Source: JBBSQE01 sp038258095
Lineage (GTDB): Bacteria; Actinomycetota; Thermoleophilia; Solirubrobacterales; 70-9
Assembly: GCA_038258095.1 (NCBI GenBank)
Contig: JBBSQE010000004.1
Coordinates: forward strand, 1-40,512
Direction of reading: 5' to 3'
DNA length: 40,512 bases
Shown here: one piece after another, positions 1 to 6,940 of the stretch
Layout: each line of letters opens with the position of its first letter
How positions within the stretch are numbered: position 1 is the first letter of the stretch
The notes under the pieces: generated by a model
The model's input: only the letters and a program-made list of their open reading frames with translations
Database searches by the model: none
What the model was told of the DNA's origin: nothing
Program-made: the position numbers and the translations under genes

Positions 1-1
1 A

Positions 2-811
2 CTGCAGCGGACGAACGGCACGTCCGCGAACCAGGTGATGTTCCGTGCACAGGGAGGCTCGAACGTGCAGCCGATGAAGGCCGAGGCGCTCAGCCTGATG
101 GGGACCTGGCTCGATGCGATCGAAGCCGACAACTCGAACCGGACCCCGGCCGAGAAGGTCATCGCCGACAAGCCCGCCGACGCTGTCGATGCCTGCTGGG
201 TCGGCGGCGGCACCCGGGTGAACGATCCGGCCGTCATCGGTTCCGGCGGTCCCTGCGAGACGACCTACCCCCCGCATAGCCTGCCGCGGCTCGAAGCCGG
301 CCAGCCCCTCGGAGCGCCGATCCTGAAGTGCCAGCTGCGCCCCGCGAATCCAGCTGACTACGGCGCTCTCAGCCCATCGCAGTCGGCACAGCTCGCGGCC
401 GCCTTCCCGAACGGCGTCTGCGACTACTCGAAGGCCGGGGTCGACCAGCAGCTGATCACGGGCACCGGGCAGGAGTTCGGCCCCCCACGGTCGATCCGCC
501 AGCGCCATCGCAGCCTGAGGATCTCCGCGCGGACACATCGCAGTGGGCGCCGGACCGCCGTGCGGCTGACTGCCCGGCTCGGCCCATGTCCGGCGACGAC
601 CTGGCAGCGGATCGTCATCCAGCGCCTGCGAGGGGGCAGGTGGGTGCCGGTCGCGGTGCGGATCGCCGGCGGGCACCGGTGCACGACCACGGTCGCGGTG
701 AGGATTGCGCGTCCGGTCAGGTTTCGCGCCCTCTCGAGGTTCAGCAGCGGCTACGCCAGCGCCGTCTCGAAACCACGGACGGTCAGCCCGCGACGGTTCC
801 GTCACAGGTGA
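2..811 (+). CDS. DUF6351 family secreted protein, C-terminal part (5' end outside window)
   Basis: The reading frame is open from base 2, so the gene begins upstream of the window; the first ATG seen (35) is probably internal. About the first 150 visible residues match the C-terminal end of DUF6351 proteins as I remember them: a segment like EKVIADKPADAVDACW, then CQLRPANPADYGALSPSQ, then FPNGVCDYSKAGVDQQ. The last 100 residues are arginine-rich, predicted beta-strand, and contain three cysteines. They look like an extra Ig-like or fibronectin-like wall domain, as is common at the ends of secreted actinobacterial proteins. DUF6351 proteins are large exported proteins of unproven, possibly hydrolase-like, function. 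The catalytic part is not in view, so no activity is assigned. The gene converges on the next leftward gene with about 30 bases between them. Confidence 0.75.
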   Translation: MQRTNGTSANQVMFRAQGGSNVQPMKAEALSLMGTWLDAIEADNSNRTPAEKVIADKPADAVDACWVGGGTRVNDPAVIGSGGPCETTYPPHSLPRLEAGQPLGAPILKCQLRPANPADYGALSPSQSAQLAAAFPNGVCDYSKAGVDQQLITGTGQEFGPPRSIRQRHRSLRISARTHRSGRRTAVRLTARLGPCPATTWQRIVIQRLRGGRWVPVAVRIAGGHRCTTTVAVRIARPVRFRALSRFSSGYASAVSKPRTVSPRRFRHR

Positions 812-843
812 GGTGCCTCTCGCGCCCAAAGAGCCCGGGGCGA

Positions 844-1590
844 TTAGCCCTTGCGAAGGGAGAGGAACATCCCGGTCCCGGCTCCGGCGATCAGGAGCAG
901 CCCGATCGCGGCCACACCGATGCCGATCCAGAGGAGCCAGTCGAACTTGGCCCCCGCGTCGGCTTCGACCGAGATCCCTCGCGCACCATCGGCATTCATC
1001 ACCACGACCGACCAGACGCCGCCCTTGAGGTCCCACTCGACCGCCTGCCGGCCGGCTCCCTGACTCTTCGCCACCCAGAACGGCTTGTTCTGAGGAAGCC
1101 CGCGAGGCGCCCCGCCGCCGTGTGCCCTGTAGTCGGGCTCGCCGTTGCCGAAGTCGATCAGCTCGGAGCGGCGGACACCGCCCAGATAGCGGTCGACATC
1201 TGCCGTCCGGGCAATGCCGATGAACACGGGGGCGTCACCGGCGCCAGTCGCCCTCAGCCGGATCTTCCCGACCGAGTCGTCGGGTGAGAAGTCGCTGGGA
1301 ATGCCGCCGAGGTCGATGTTCTCGGTCGTGACGGCATAACCGCTCGAGTCGAGTTGCTCCTCGCCGGTCGTGTAGTAGCCATCGGAGTCCTTGCCCAGGG
1401 AGTTGACACCGATCAGGGCGGCGCCGGCGAGCAGGATCACGATGCCGATGACACCGACGAAGCTCGCGCCAACGATCCCAGCGATACGGCCGCGCCGCCG
1501 CTGTGTCGCCGCGTACTCCTCGGCGGAGGTCGGGGCAGGCTCGGCCGGGGTCGGGGCAGGCTGGGCCGGATCGGTGGCTTTCGCGGTCAT
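844..1590 (-). CDS. Two-TM membrane protein of unknown function
   Basis: This is a 248-residue protein. It has a Pro/Ala/Thr-rich cytoplasmic N-terminus (about 1-30), an arginine patch (QRRRGR), a first membrane helix (about 34-58), an extracytoplasmic domain of about 150 residues, a second helix (about 217-242) and a short basic tail. The outer domain has a tyrosine-rich start (DGYYTTGEEQLDSSGYAVTTE) and beta-strand-like segments such as APVFIGIARTADVDRYL and VWSVVVMNADG. I recognise this layout from uncharacterised actinobacterial membrane proteins but know no function. The start at 1590 has a good ribosome-binding site (AGGAG). The ATG overlaps the TGA of the GIY-YIG-like gene upstream by four bases, so the two are almost certainly translationally coupled. 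Confidence 0.75.
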   Translation of the reverse strand: MTAKATDPAQPAPTPAEPAPTSAEEYAATQRRRGRIAGIVGASFVGVIGIVILLAGAALIGVNSLGKDSDGYYTTGEEQLDSSGYAVTTENIDLGGIPSDFSPDDSVGKIRLRATGAGDAPVFIGIARTADVDRYLGGVRRSELIDFGNGEPDYRAHGGGAPRGLPQNKPFWVAKSQGAGRQAVEWDLKGGVWSVVVMNADGARGISVEADAGAKFDWLLWIGIGVAAIGLLLIAGAGTGMFLSLRKG

Positions 1591-2201
1591 ATCGCTCTCC
1601 TAGGGCTCGCGGGGCAGAACCGCCCGGCGGTCTCCCCGTGCCCCAGCTTGGCCTCGGCCCGCGCCAGCAGAACGCCCGGGCGAACGTGGGAGAACTGGCC
1701 GTAGGCCGGCGGCGGGTCATCCTGGTCGAGGTATTCGGCGACCCAGAAGCCACGCTCGCCGCCAAGGAGGCGGACGCACACCTCAGGCGAGATGGGGACG
1801 AACGATGAATCGCCGAGCTGTGCGATGGCCCTGTCGAGATGGGAGATGACCGGGGCAAGCCTCGCCTCGTCCCACTCGGCCCAGTCCCCTCCCCACTTTC
1901 CGTAGGACGTGCCATCGCTGTGGGCCACGAACCCGGCGGCGGCCAGCTCCCGGGCCCGGCCGATCTCCGCTCTCTGAGCGGTCTTCGAGCCGGGGAATGC
2001 CGGCAGGTCCTCGTAGAGGTCCGGTCGCAGCCTCAGGGCGTGGCGTTTGACGATCCCCGACGATTTGTAGCCGCGCAGGTGCTGGACGAAGCGGACCTCG
2101 GGCCCCCGCGCGCTCGAACCGACATAGACCCACGGGATGCGCGGGTCACGTCGCCTGCCCGCGGCGGCTGTCAGCTCGATCACGTAGACGCGCGATGGCA
2201 C
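1587..2201 (-). CDS. GIY-YIG-like domain protein
   Basis: This 204-residue protein begins VYVIEL, then after a short arginine-rich loop VYVGSSARGPEVRFVQHL, then GYKSSGIVKRH. The pattern (two beta strands ending in Y-V-[IG], then Arg and His on the following helix) is that of the GIY-YIG nuclease fold, with YVIEL...VYVGSS replacing GIY...YIG. The catalytic-type arginine (R in PEVRF) and a downstream acidic stretch are present, but I cannot confirm the metal-binding glutamate. Residues about 85-204 form a second region (GFVAHSDGTSYGKWGGDW; LLGGERGFWVAEYL) that I do not recognise. It shares a four-base overlap with the membrane protein downstream. It could be a nuclease-like nucleic-acid processing enzyme or an inactive relative; the fold call is moderately secure and the function open. 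Confidence 0.6.
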   Translation of the reverse strand: MPSRVYVIELTAAAGRRRDPRIPWVYVGSSARGPEVRFVQHLRGYKSSGIVKRHALRLRPDLYEDLPAFPGSKTAQRAEIGRARELAAAGFVAHSDGTSYGKWGGDWAEWDEARLAPVISHLDRAIAQLGDSSFVPISPEVCVRLLGGERGFWVAEYLDQDDPPPAYGQFSHVRPGVLLARAEAKLGHGETAGRFCPASPRRAI

Positions 2202-2325
2202 GAGAATTCATTCGACGCCGCCGCCTTCGGCCCTCGCCGCCGGCCCCATTCGGCTCGGGAATCCGGGCCGCAGCGCAAGAACGGCGCGATTTGGCGAGAC
2301 TGCGGGTACGTATCACGCCTACTGA

Positions 2326-2730
2326 ATGGAGTCATTGGTGTTTCTCTTCGCTGACTACGGGCTCGGATCGGCCCTCCTCACCACTCTCTCGATCTTCTTC
2401 TTCGTCATCTGGATCTGGATAATGATCCAGATCCTGACCGACCTGTTCCGCGACCACGAGCTGTCGGGCTTCGGCAAGGCCGCCTGGGTCCTGTTCTTGG
2501 TCTTCATCCCGTTTCTGACCGCTCTGATCTACCTGATCGCCCGCGGAGGCGGCATGCGCGACCGTGCGCTCAAGGCCCAGTCCGAGGCACAGAAGCACTT
2601 CAACGACTACATCCGCGACACCGCCCAGACCTCTCCCGTCGACGAGCTGCACAAGCTCGCCGACCTGAAGGAGCGGGGCGCGATCTCAGCCGATGAGTAC
2701 GACCAGGCGAAGGCCAAGTACCTGAGCTGA
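2326..2730 (+). CDS. PLDc_N / SHOCT domain membrane protein
   Basis: This protein of up to 134 residues has two membrane helices (about 10-38, LLTTLSIFFFVIWIWIMIQIL; about 50-72, AWVLFLVFIPFLTALIYLIA). They flank the typical PLDc_N segment (DLFRDHELSGFGKAAW...) and are followed by the R-G-G-G-M-R-D-R motif. After a linker comes a C-terminal SHOCT helix pair (VDELHKLADLKERGAISADEYDQAKAKYL, about 103-133). Proteins of this architecture are widespread in actinobacteria as small membrane or stress proteins; SHOCT is thought to mediate oligomerisation. The ATG at 2326 has no ribosome-binding site. A GTG at 2338 lies six bases after GGAG and may be the real start. GGGTAC at 2304-2309 resembles a SigB-type -10, but no matching -35 was found. 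Confidence 0.8.
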   Translation: MESLVFLFADYGLGSALLTTLSIFFFVIWIWIMIQILTDLFRDHELSGFGKAAWVLFLVFIPFLTALIYLIARGGGMRDRALKAQSEAQKHFNDYIRDTAQTSPVDELHKLADLKERGAISADEYDQAKAKYLS

Positions 2731-2763
2731 GCAGGCCGGCCGACGGCGCCCGCGGCGGGCATC

Positions 2764-2775
2764 TAGCCTCTTCCG
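2764..2775 (+). promoter_or_regulatory. Candidate -10 element for a leaderless transcript
   Basis: TAGCCT (2764-2769) lies six bases before the ATG at 2776. That would place the transcription start at or next to the A of the start codon, and no ribosome-binding site precedes the gene. A short GC hairpin (GCCCG/CGGGC) lies just upstream at about 2748-2760 and could end the preceding unit. Confidence 0.3.
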
Positions 2776-3603
2776 ATGCTCGTCGAGGTCCTCAGAACGG
2801 AGCACGTCACGCCGCGGATGGTCCGAGTCGTGCTCGGCGGAAGTGAGCTCGCCGGCCTGCATACCGGCGAGTTCACCGACGCCTATGTAAAGCTCCAGTT
2901 CCCGGCGCCCGGAGCCGGGTATGAGCCTCCGTTCGACATCGAGGACGTCCGCGCCCGCCGTCCGCGCGAGGAATGGCCGCGGACCCGCACGTACACGTTG
3001 CGCGCCTGGGACGGGGCCTCCGGCGAGCTGATGATCGACTTCGTGGTCCACGGCGACGAGGGCGTAGCCGGCCCGTGGGCGGAGGCGGCAAAGCCCGGGG
3101 CGCTCCTACAGATCCGCGACCGGCCCGGCGGCGCCTACTCGCCGGACCCCGAAGCGAAATGGCATCTGATGGTCGGAGACGCCGCGGTGATTCCGTCGAT
3201 CTCCGCTTCACTGGCACGCATCCCGCCTGGCACGCCCGTACACGTGATTCTGGCCGTCGATGGCCCGGAGGAGGAGCAGGCTCTGACATCCACCGGAGAT
3301 CTCCACGTCTCCTGGCACCACACCGGGGGATCCGCCGAGGCCGGAGAGGAGCTGCTGCTCGCGGCAGTCCGCGACCTGGAGTTCCCCGGGGGTTCGGTGC
3401 ATGCCTTCATCCATGGCGAAGCAGGGGCGGTCCGCGCGGTACGACGGCATCTGCTCGTCGATCGCGGGGTGCCGCTCGCCGCACTATCGGCCACCGGATA
3501 CTGGAAGCGCTCACGGACGGAGGAGGGTTGGCGCGAGGACAAACCGGAATGGAAGCGGCTGGTGGCGGGCGACGACGAGCGCCGGCCCGAAGCATCCGAC
3601 TAA
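2776..3603 (+). CDS. Siderophore-interacting (ViuB/SIP) family FAD-dependent reductase
   Basis: This 275-residue protein spans the usual length of SIP proteins. The N-terminal FAD-binding beta-barrel contains the flavin signature RTYTLR (about 74-79) and the following IDFVVHGDEGVAGPWAEAA segment, both characteristic of the ViuB/SIP group. The C-terminal NAD(P)H-binding domain begins at HLMVGDAAVIPSISA (about 130-144) and ends with the family's SATGYWKRSRTEEGW...KPEW motif. Such enzymes reduce Fe(III)-siderophore complexes in the cytoplasm to release iron. No siderophore synthesis or uptake genes are nearby, so the ferric substrate is unknown and may be a scavenged siderophore. Its last four bases overlap the end of the convergent VOC-protein gene. 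Confidence 0.9.
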   Translation: MLVEVLRTEHVTPRMVRVVLGGSELAGLHTGEFTDAYVKLQFPAPGAGYEPPFDIEDVRARRPREEWPRTRTYTLRAWDGASGELMIDFVVHGDEGVAGPWAEAAKPGALLQIRDRPGGAYSPDPEAKWHLMVGDAAVIPSISASLARIPPGTPVHVILAVDGPEEEQALTSTGDLHVSWHHTGGSAEAGEELLLAAVRDLEFPGGSVHAFIHGEAGAVRAVRRHLLVDRGVPLAALSATGYWKRSRTEEGWREDKPEWKRLVAGDDERRPEASD

Positions 3604-4037
3604 GCCGAACCGCCCATCGCGGAACCGAACCGCACGCCGCCGTCCTCGGTGACGGTCCACGAGGGGTTGTGGGCGACCTCCCAGGGGTGGCCCTCAGGGT
3701 CGAGAAAGAGGGCTGTATAGCCGCCCCAGAAGGCCTCGCCTGGTTCGCGCGCGATCGTCGCGCCGGCGGAGCGTGCCTCCTCGATAACCGAGTCAACCTC
3801 CTCCGGAGATCTGACGTTGTGAGCGAGCGTGACCCCGCCCCAGCCGCCGGTGTCCTCCACTCCGCTGTCCGCGGCGAGCTTTGCCCGGTCCCAGAGGCCG
3901 AACACCATCTCACCGGCCTGGAAGAAGTACACGTCCCGATCCGGCGTCGTGCCCTCCCAGCCCAGGGCCTCATAGAAGGCGACCGCGCGCTTCAGGTCCA
4001 GCACCCCGAGGGTGACCATTCCGACCCGCTGTTTCAT
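3600..4037 (-). CDS. VOC family protein (glyoxalase/bleomycin-resistance fold)
   Basis: This 145-residue protein has two beta-alpha-beta-beta-beta modules. The first starts VTLGVLDLKRAVAFYEALGW (about 8-27) and the second GVTLAHNVRSPEEVDSVIEEA. The closing strand is FLDPEGHPWEVAHNP, the usual VOC ending with a glutamate at the metal position. The first-module metal ligand is not obvious (V-T-L-G instead of H), so the metal site may be incomplete. The fold is shared by glyoxalase I, extradiol dioxygenases and drug-binding proteins, and nothing in the context picks one. The gene is a single unit convergent with the SIP reductase; the stop codons overlap by four bases. Confidence 0.85.
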   Translation of the reverse strand: MKQRVGMVTLGVLDLKRAVAFYEALGWEGTTPDRDVYFFQAGEMVFGLWDRAKLAADSGVEDTGGWGGVTLAHNVRSPEEVDSVIEEARSAGATIAREPGEAFWGGYTALFLDPEGHPWEVAHNPSWTVTEDGGVRFGSAMGGSA

Positions 4038-4069
4038 CCGGAAATGACTTCTCTGGCCATGCCCTCATC

Positions 4070-4573
4070 GTGCCACGTCGGCGTGCCCGGGTGGGTGGTT
4101 CGGCCGCCTTGTGCTTGACCTGCCGGATCGGGGCTGGCAGCATCCCGCGGATAGCCGGGCCCCTCACCCCAACCGACGCTCGCCGAGAGCCGCAGGACGA
4201 CGAGCCCACCACCAAGGAGCTCGGAACGCTCCGGACCCTGATCGCGGTGGCCTTACTCGCCACCGTGGTCGGTGCGACGGTGGGCACCACCATGACCCTG
4301 CTCGTCGGCAACACGGGGCCCGAGGGTAAGCAGGGGCCGGTCGGCGCGGAAGGGCCGCGCGGCCCACAGGGCCCCCAGGGGGACCTGTCGGCGGCGCAGG
4401 ACCGGATCAACAACCTGGCCGACCGCGTCGACATCATCAACTCGAAGGTCGAAAGTCTCCGCTCGTCGGCTCCGGGTGACGTCGAGAGTCAGATACAGCA
4501 ACTCGACAGCCGCATCTCGGACCTGGAGAGCCTCTCGTCCAACCTGTGCTATCAGGGCGACCTGATCTGCTGA
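4070..4573 (+). CDS. Collagen-like single-pass membrane protein with coiled coil
   Basis: This protein of up to 167 residues has a cytoplasmic N-terminus, one membrane helix (LRTLIAVALLATVVGATVGT, about 54-73) and a short collagen-like Gly-X-Y run of seven or eight triplets (GPEGKQGPVGAEGPRGPQG..., about 82-104). A heptad-rich coiled coil (about 106-155) follows, and then a C-terminal pair of cysteines (LCYQGDLIC). The likely topology is a type II or bitopic protein exposing a trimerising stalk. The start is uncertain. The ATG at 4070 gives an arginine-rich leader, while TTGACC at 4115-4120 and CAGCAT at 4138-4143 (17-base spacer) look like a promoter inside that leader, so the real protein may begin later, possibly at a non-standard codon. 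Function is unknown. Confidence 0.7.
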   Translation: MPRRRARVGGSAALCLTCRIGAGSIPRIAGPLTPTDARREPQDDEPTTKELGTLRTLIAVALLATVVGATVGTTMTLLVGNTGPEGKQGPVGAEGPRGPQGPQGDLSAAQDRINNLADRVDIINSKVESLRSSAPGDVESQIQQLDSRISDLESLSSNLCYQGDLIC

Positions 4574-4618
4574 CCGAAGGGCCATCGCAGCACCGGAGAA
4601 CGTCGCAGCCTTCAGCCC

Positions 4619-5377
4619 TCAGACCGCCACATCCGCCTCCTCGTCGTCGACGGCGGCACGCATCTTGTCGAGGGCAATTCGCAGGATCCTCGATACGTGG
4701 ACCTGGGAGACCCCGACCTCGGCCCCGATTTCCCGCTGGGTGAGACCTCCGCTGAACCGGAGCTTCACGCAGGTTCGCTCCCGCGTTTCGAGCACGCTCA
4801 TCGCGTCGTCGACCGCAAGCTTCGACTCGACCGACTCCAGGTCGGGATCCCGCTCGCCCAGGCCCTCGATCGCGGCCGGAGCGTCGCCGTCGTCGCTTCG
4901 CATCGGCATGTCGAGGGACACCGTCCTCGAGGCCTCTATCGCGCCGAGGGCTTCGATCGTCTCGTCGACGGTGATGCCCGAGTGGGACGCGATCTCCGCG
5001 ATCGTCGGCGAGCGGTCGAGCTGGGAGGTCAGATCCTCGATGGACGACCCGATTCGTTGCCCGCGCTCCTTGACTCCGCGAGGGATGTGGACGGGAAGGA
5101 CTCGATCGCGGAAGTGGCGCTTGAGCTCTCCCAGGATGGTGGGCGCCGCGAAGGACTCAAACGACGAGCCGCGACCCGGATCGAAGCGGTCGATCGCCTT
5201 GACCAGGCCGAGCGAGGCGACCTGGAAGAGGTCGTCCATGGACTCAGACGACGAGCGGTAGCGGGTCGCAAGGGCGCGCGCCATGGGCAGGAAGCGTTCA
5301 GCGAGCTCGTCGCGGGCGTCGGGATCCGCGGTGCTCTTGAGACGGGTGAACAGGGCATCTTCTGCCGGAGTCGTCAC
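4619..5377 (-). CDS. RNA polymerase sigma factor, SigB/SigF/SigG type
   Basis: This 252-residue sigma-70 family protein has the domain order of general-stress and sporulation sigma factors. Region 2 is clear (LATRYRSSSESMDDLFQVASLGLVKAIDRFD, with the -10-binding helix around FESFAAPTILGELKRHFRD). Region 3 is VHIPRGVKERGQRIGSSIEDLTSQL through IAEIASHSGITVDETIEAL. Region 4 carries the HTH LTQREIGAEVGVSQVHVSRILRIAL (about 215-240). The start is a GTG at 5377. There is no anti-sigma factor (RsbW) or antagonist (RsbV) next door, unlike many SigB loci, so control of its activity must be encoded elsewhere. It is divergent from a small Rho-N-like gene whose upstream region holds a SigB-type promoter sequence, suggesting local autoregulation. 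Confidence 0.9.
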   Translation of the reverse strand: MTTPAEDALFTRLKSTADPDARDELAERFLPMARALATRYRSSSESMDDLFQVASLGLVKAIDRFDPGRGSSFESFAAPTILGELKRHFRDRVLPVHIPRGVKERGQRIGSSIEDLTSQLDRSPTIAEIASHSGITVDETIEALGAIEASRTVSLDMPMRSDDGDAPAAIEGLGERDPDLESVESKLAVDDAMSVLETRERTCVKLRFSGGLTQREIGAEVGVSQVHVSRILRIALDKMRAAVDDEEADVAV

Positions 5378-5378
5378 C

Positions 5379-5403
5379 GCATAGCCCCCGCCGAGCTGGG
5401 TAC
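5379..5403 (+). promoter_or_regulatory. Candidate SigB/SigF-type promoter
   Basis: GCAT (5379-5382), 15 bases, then GGGTAC (5398-5403) fits the GNNT-N14-16-GGGTA[TC] pattern known for SigB/SigF-type sigma factors. It points at the 47-residue gene starting at 5446, with GGGAG as its ribosome-binding site. The neighbouring divergent gene encodes exactly this class of sigma factor. The -35 half is a loose match. Confidence 0.4.
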
Positions 5404-5445
5404 TGAGCCTGATGAAACCGCCCGCGTACGGAAGGGAGCCTTGGC

Positions 5446-5589
5446 ATGCCCCCGCGCTCGGGAACCGACCGCGGCAAGGGACGGATCCGCGAGCAGCTCT
5501 ACAACGAAGCCAAGAAGGTCGGCATCCGGGGCCGGTCGAAGATGAGCAAGTCGCAACCCCAGAGCGCGGTCGCCGGCAAGAGGAGCTGA
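5446..5589 (+). CDS. Small Rho-N/SAP-like basic protein (47 aa)
   Basis: This gene encodes 47 residues rich in Arg and Lys. The core (LYNEAKKVGIRGRSKMSKSQ, about 18-37) matches the helix-extended-helix of Rho-termination-factor N-terminal-like and SAP-like small proteins, which in actinobacteria usually read LYEEAKR-GI-GRSKMSK-EL. Such proteins are thought to bind nucleic acid. A good ribosome-binding site (GGGAG) lies about eight bases before the ATG. The gene is divergent from the stress sigma factor and preceded by a SigB-type promoter candidate, which would make it a general-stress protein. The C-terminus here (QPQSAVAGKRS) is shorter than in many relatives, where the second helix continues. 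Confidence 0.7.
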   Translation: MPPRSGTDRGKGRIREQLYNEAKKVGIRGRSKMSKSQPQSAVAGKRS

Positions 5590-5659
5590 GCTTCGCCCGG
5601 CACGGCGCGCTTGCGGAACCCGGCGCGCGGGGTGCGACGAGAGGCCCGTCAGGTACTCC

Positions 5660-6064
5660 TCAGGAGTCGTCCGCCGGCGACCGCCGGGCCTCGGAGAGCT
5701 GCTGGATCTGGTCGTACACGTGGGGCAGCATCTTCTTCATCCGCTGCAACTCCCAACGCTCGATCTTGATCAGGCGGACCCTCGAGGTGGCTTCGACGTC
5801 GGCACCGCGGCGCTCCTTGTCCAGGAGCCCCATCTCACCGAAGATGTCGCCCTGGCCGAGCTGGCCGACCTCCTCACCGTCGCGGACCACCTTGGCGGTC
5901 CCCTCCTCGATCGCCATGAACTGGTTGGCGAAGTCACCCTGCTTGACGATAACGGTCCCCTCCGGGACCTCTTCGCTCGTGGCGAAGGTAGTCACGACCC
6001 GCAGGTCTTCGTCGGGGACATCCTTGAAAATCGAGATCCTCTTGAGCTGCGTCGCGTCCATCAT
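5660..6064 (-). CDS. Cyclic nucleotide-binding domain protein (no HTH)
   Basis: This 134-residue protein consists almost entirely of one cNMP-binding beta-barrel. The family start LKRISIFKDVPDEDLRVV is followed by GTVIVKQGDFANQFMAIEEG. The phosphate-binding cassette is FGEMGLLDKERRGADVEA (about 85-102); both the Glu that contacts the ribose and the Arg that contacts the phosphate are in place. A helical C-terminal tail (ELQRMKKMLPHVYDQIQQL) follows where CRP proteins would have a DNA-binding domain, so this is a stand-alone sensor module and not a transcription factor. The ribosome-binding site is GGAGGGG directly before the ATG. The partner is unknown, and no adenylate cyclase is in the window. 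Confidence 0.85.
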   Translation of the reverse strand: MMDATQLKRISIFKDVPDEDLRVVTTFATSEEVPEGTVIVKQGDFANQFMAIEEGTAKVVRDGEEVGQLGQGDIFGEMGLLDKERRGADVEATSRVRLIKIERWELQRMKKMLPHVYDQIQQLSEARRSPADDS

Positions 6065-6139
6065 TCCCCTCCGTCGCGTTCGGTCCCTGCGGAACCTATC
6101 CGATACTGCCAGGCGCGGTGGGCTTAAGCTTTCCGGCCG

Positions 6140-6787
6140 ATGAGCAAACGGATCATTTTCGGAGCACTCGTCGCCGTTGCCGGGGCGGTGGTCGTCGTCA
6201 TCCTGGTGACGTCGGGAGGCAGCGATGCACCCGGAAGGACCGCGGCTCCGATCCAGCCCGGTCAGGCGACCGTCGAGATCATCTCCCCACGCAACGGGTC
6301 ACGACAGCAGAACCGCTCCGCGGTGGTCAAGGTCCGGGTCGAGAACTTCCAGATGGCGCCACTCCAGTTCGGGAAGGCTCCACAATTCGGCGAGGGCAAC
6401 ATCCGGTTCTCGCTGAACCGCGTGCCGAACTGCGTGCGCCCCGAAGCCCTCGAGAAGGCCTTGAACAGCCCGACCTCGGCGGGAAGGCTGATCGGCAAGA
6501 GCTACGACTTCCCCCGGTACTCGGGGCCGAACGGCGTCCTCGCGGAGGAGATCGGCACAGCCGGCCTCTACTCCCCGGCAACGAAGCCCGAGGTCTACTA
6601 CCAACACCTTCCGCCGGGCTTCTACCGCCTGGTCGTCACGCTCGCCCAGAACAACGGCTCGGAGAATGATGCCCATTCGGTCACCAACTTCGAGGTCCTC
6701 TCCAATCCGCGAGCGAAGCCGCCGCCCGCCCAGGACTGCAAGGGAAAGGTCTCGAGCACCGAGGCCGCGAAGGCGATCAGCAGTTAG
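6140..6787 (+). CDS. Secreted or membrane-anchored protein of unknown function
   Basis: This 215-residue protein has an N-terminal signal anchor (MSKRIIFGALVAVAGAVVVV..., about 4-24) followed by a low-complexity linker. The extracellular domain has predicted beta strands: ATVEIISPRNGSRQQNRSAVVKVRVENF, then a conserved-looking core around FSLNRVPNC, then YYQHLPPGFYRLVVTLAQNNGS...HSVTNFEV. The opening (VEI-SP-NG) and the closing G-x-Y-x-[LV]-x-V-x-L strand resemble Ig-like domains of secreted actinobacterial proteins. There are two cysteines (about 94 and 201). TAAGCT at 6125-6130 sits nine bases before the ATG and may be a -10 element. I know no function. The gene is convergent with the small zinc-ribbon gene, and a strongly structured spacer lies between them. 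Confidence 0.65.
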   Translation: MSKRIIFGALVAVAGAVVVVILVTSGGSDAPGRTAAPIQPGQATVEIISPRNGSRQQNRSAVVKVRVENFQMAPLQFGKAPQFGEGNIRFSLNRVPNCVRPEALEKALNSPTSAGRLIGKSYDFPRYSGPNGVLAEEIGTAGLYSPATKPEVYYQHLPPGFYRLVVTLAQNNGSENDAHSVTNFEVLSNPRAKPPPAQDCKGKVSSTEAAKAISS

Positions 6788-6800
6788 AGACCCATTTCGT

Positions 6801-6927
6801 TAGGGGGCGTGCGTCCGGGGGACGCCATGACCGAGCGGGACGCCGCCGGGTCGGTGGTGGATCCCTGAAGGGTCATGGCGTTCATCCGGGCGTGCGATCG
6901 CCTACCGAGATGGGTCCTAAGTAGGCG
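6801..6927. other. Structured intergenic region with nested and competing hairpins
   Basis: Three stems are visible. (A) GCGTCC/GGACGC at 6811-6816/6820-6825. (B) A perfect 11-base pair ACGCCATGACC/GGTCATGGCGT at 6822-6832/6871-6881. Its 38-nt interior holds further short pairings (GGGA/TCCC, CCGCC/GGTGG). (C) CGCCTAC/GTAGGCG at 6899-6905/6921-6927 with a 15-nt loop. Stems A and B share bases 6822-6825, so they are mutually exclusive. The region lies between convergent genes. It could be a bidirectional terminator or a stand-alone RNA; I could not match it to SRP RNA, tmRNA, 6S or a known riboswitch. Confidence 0.5.
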
Positions 6928-6940
6928 GCCCTCGTCGCGA

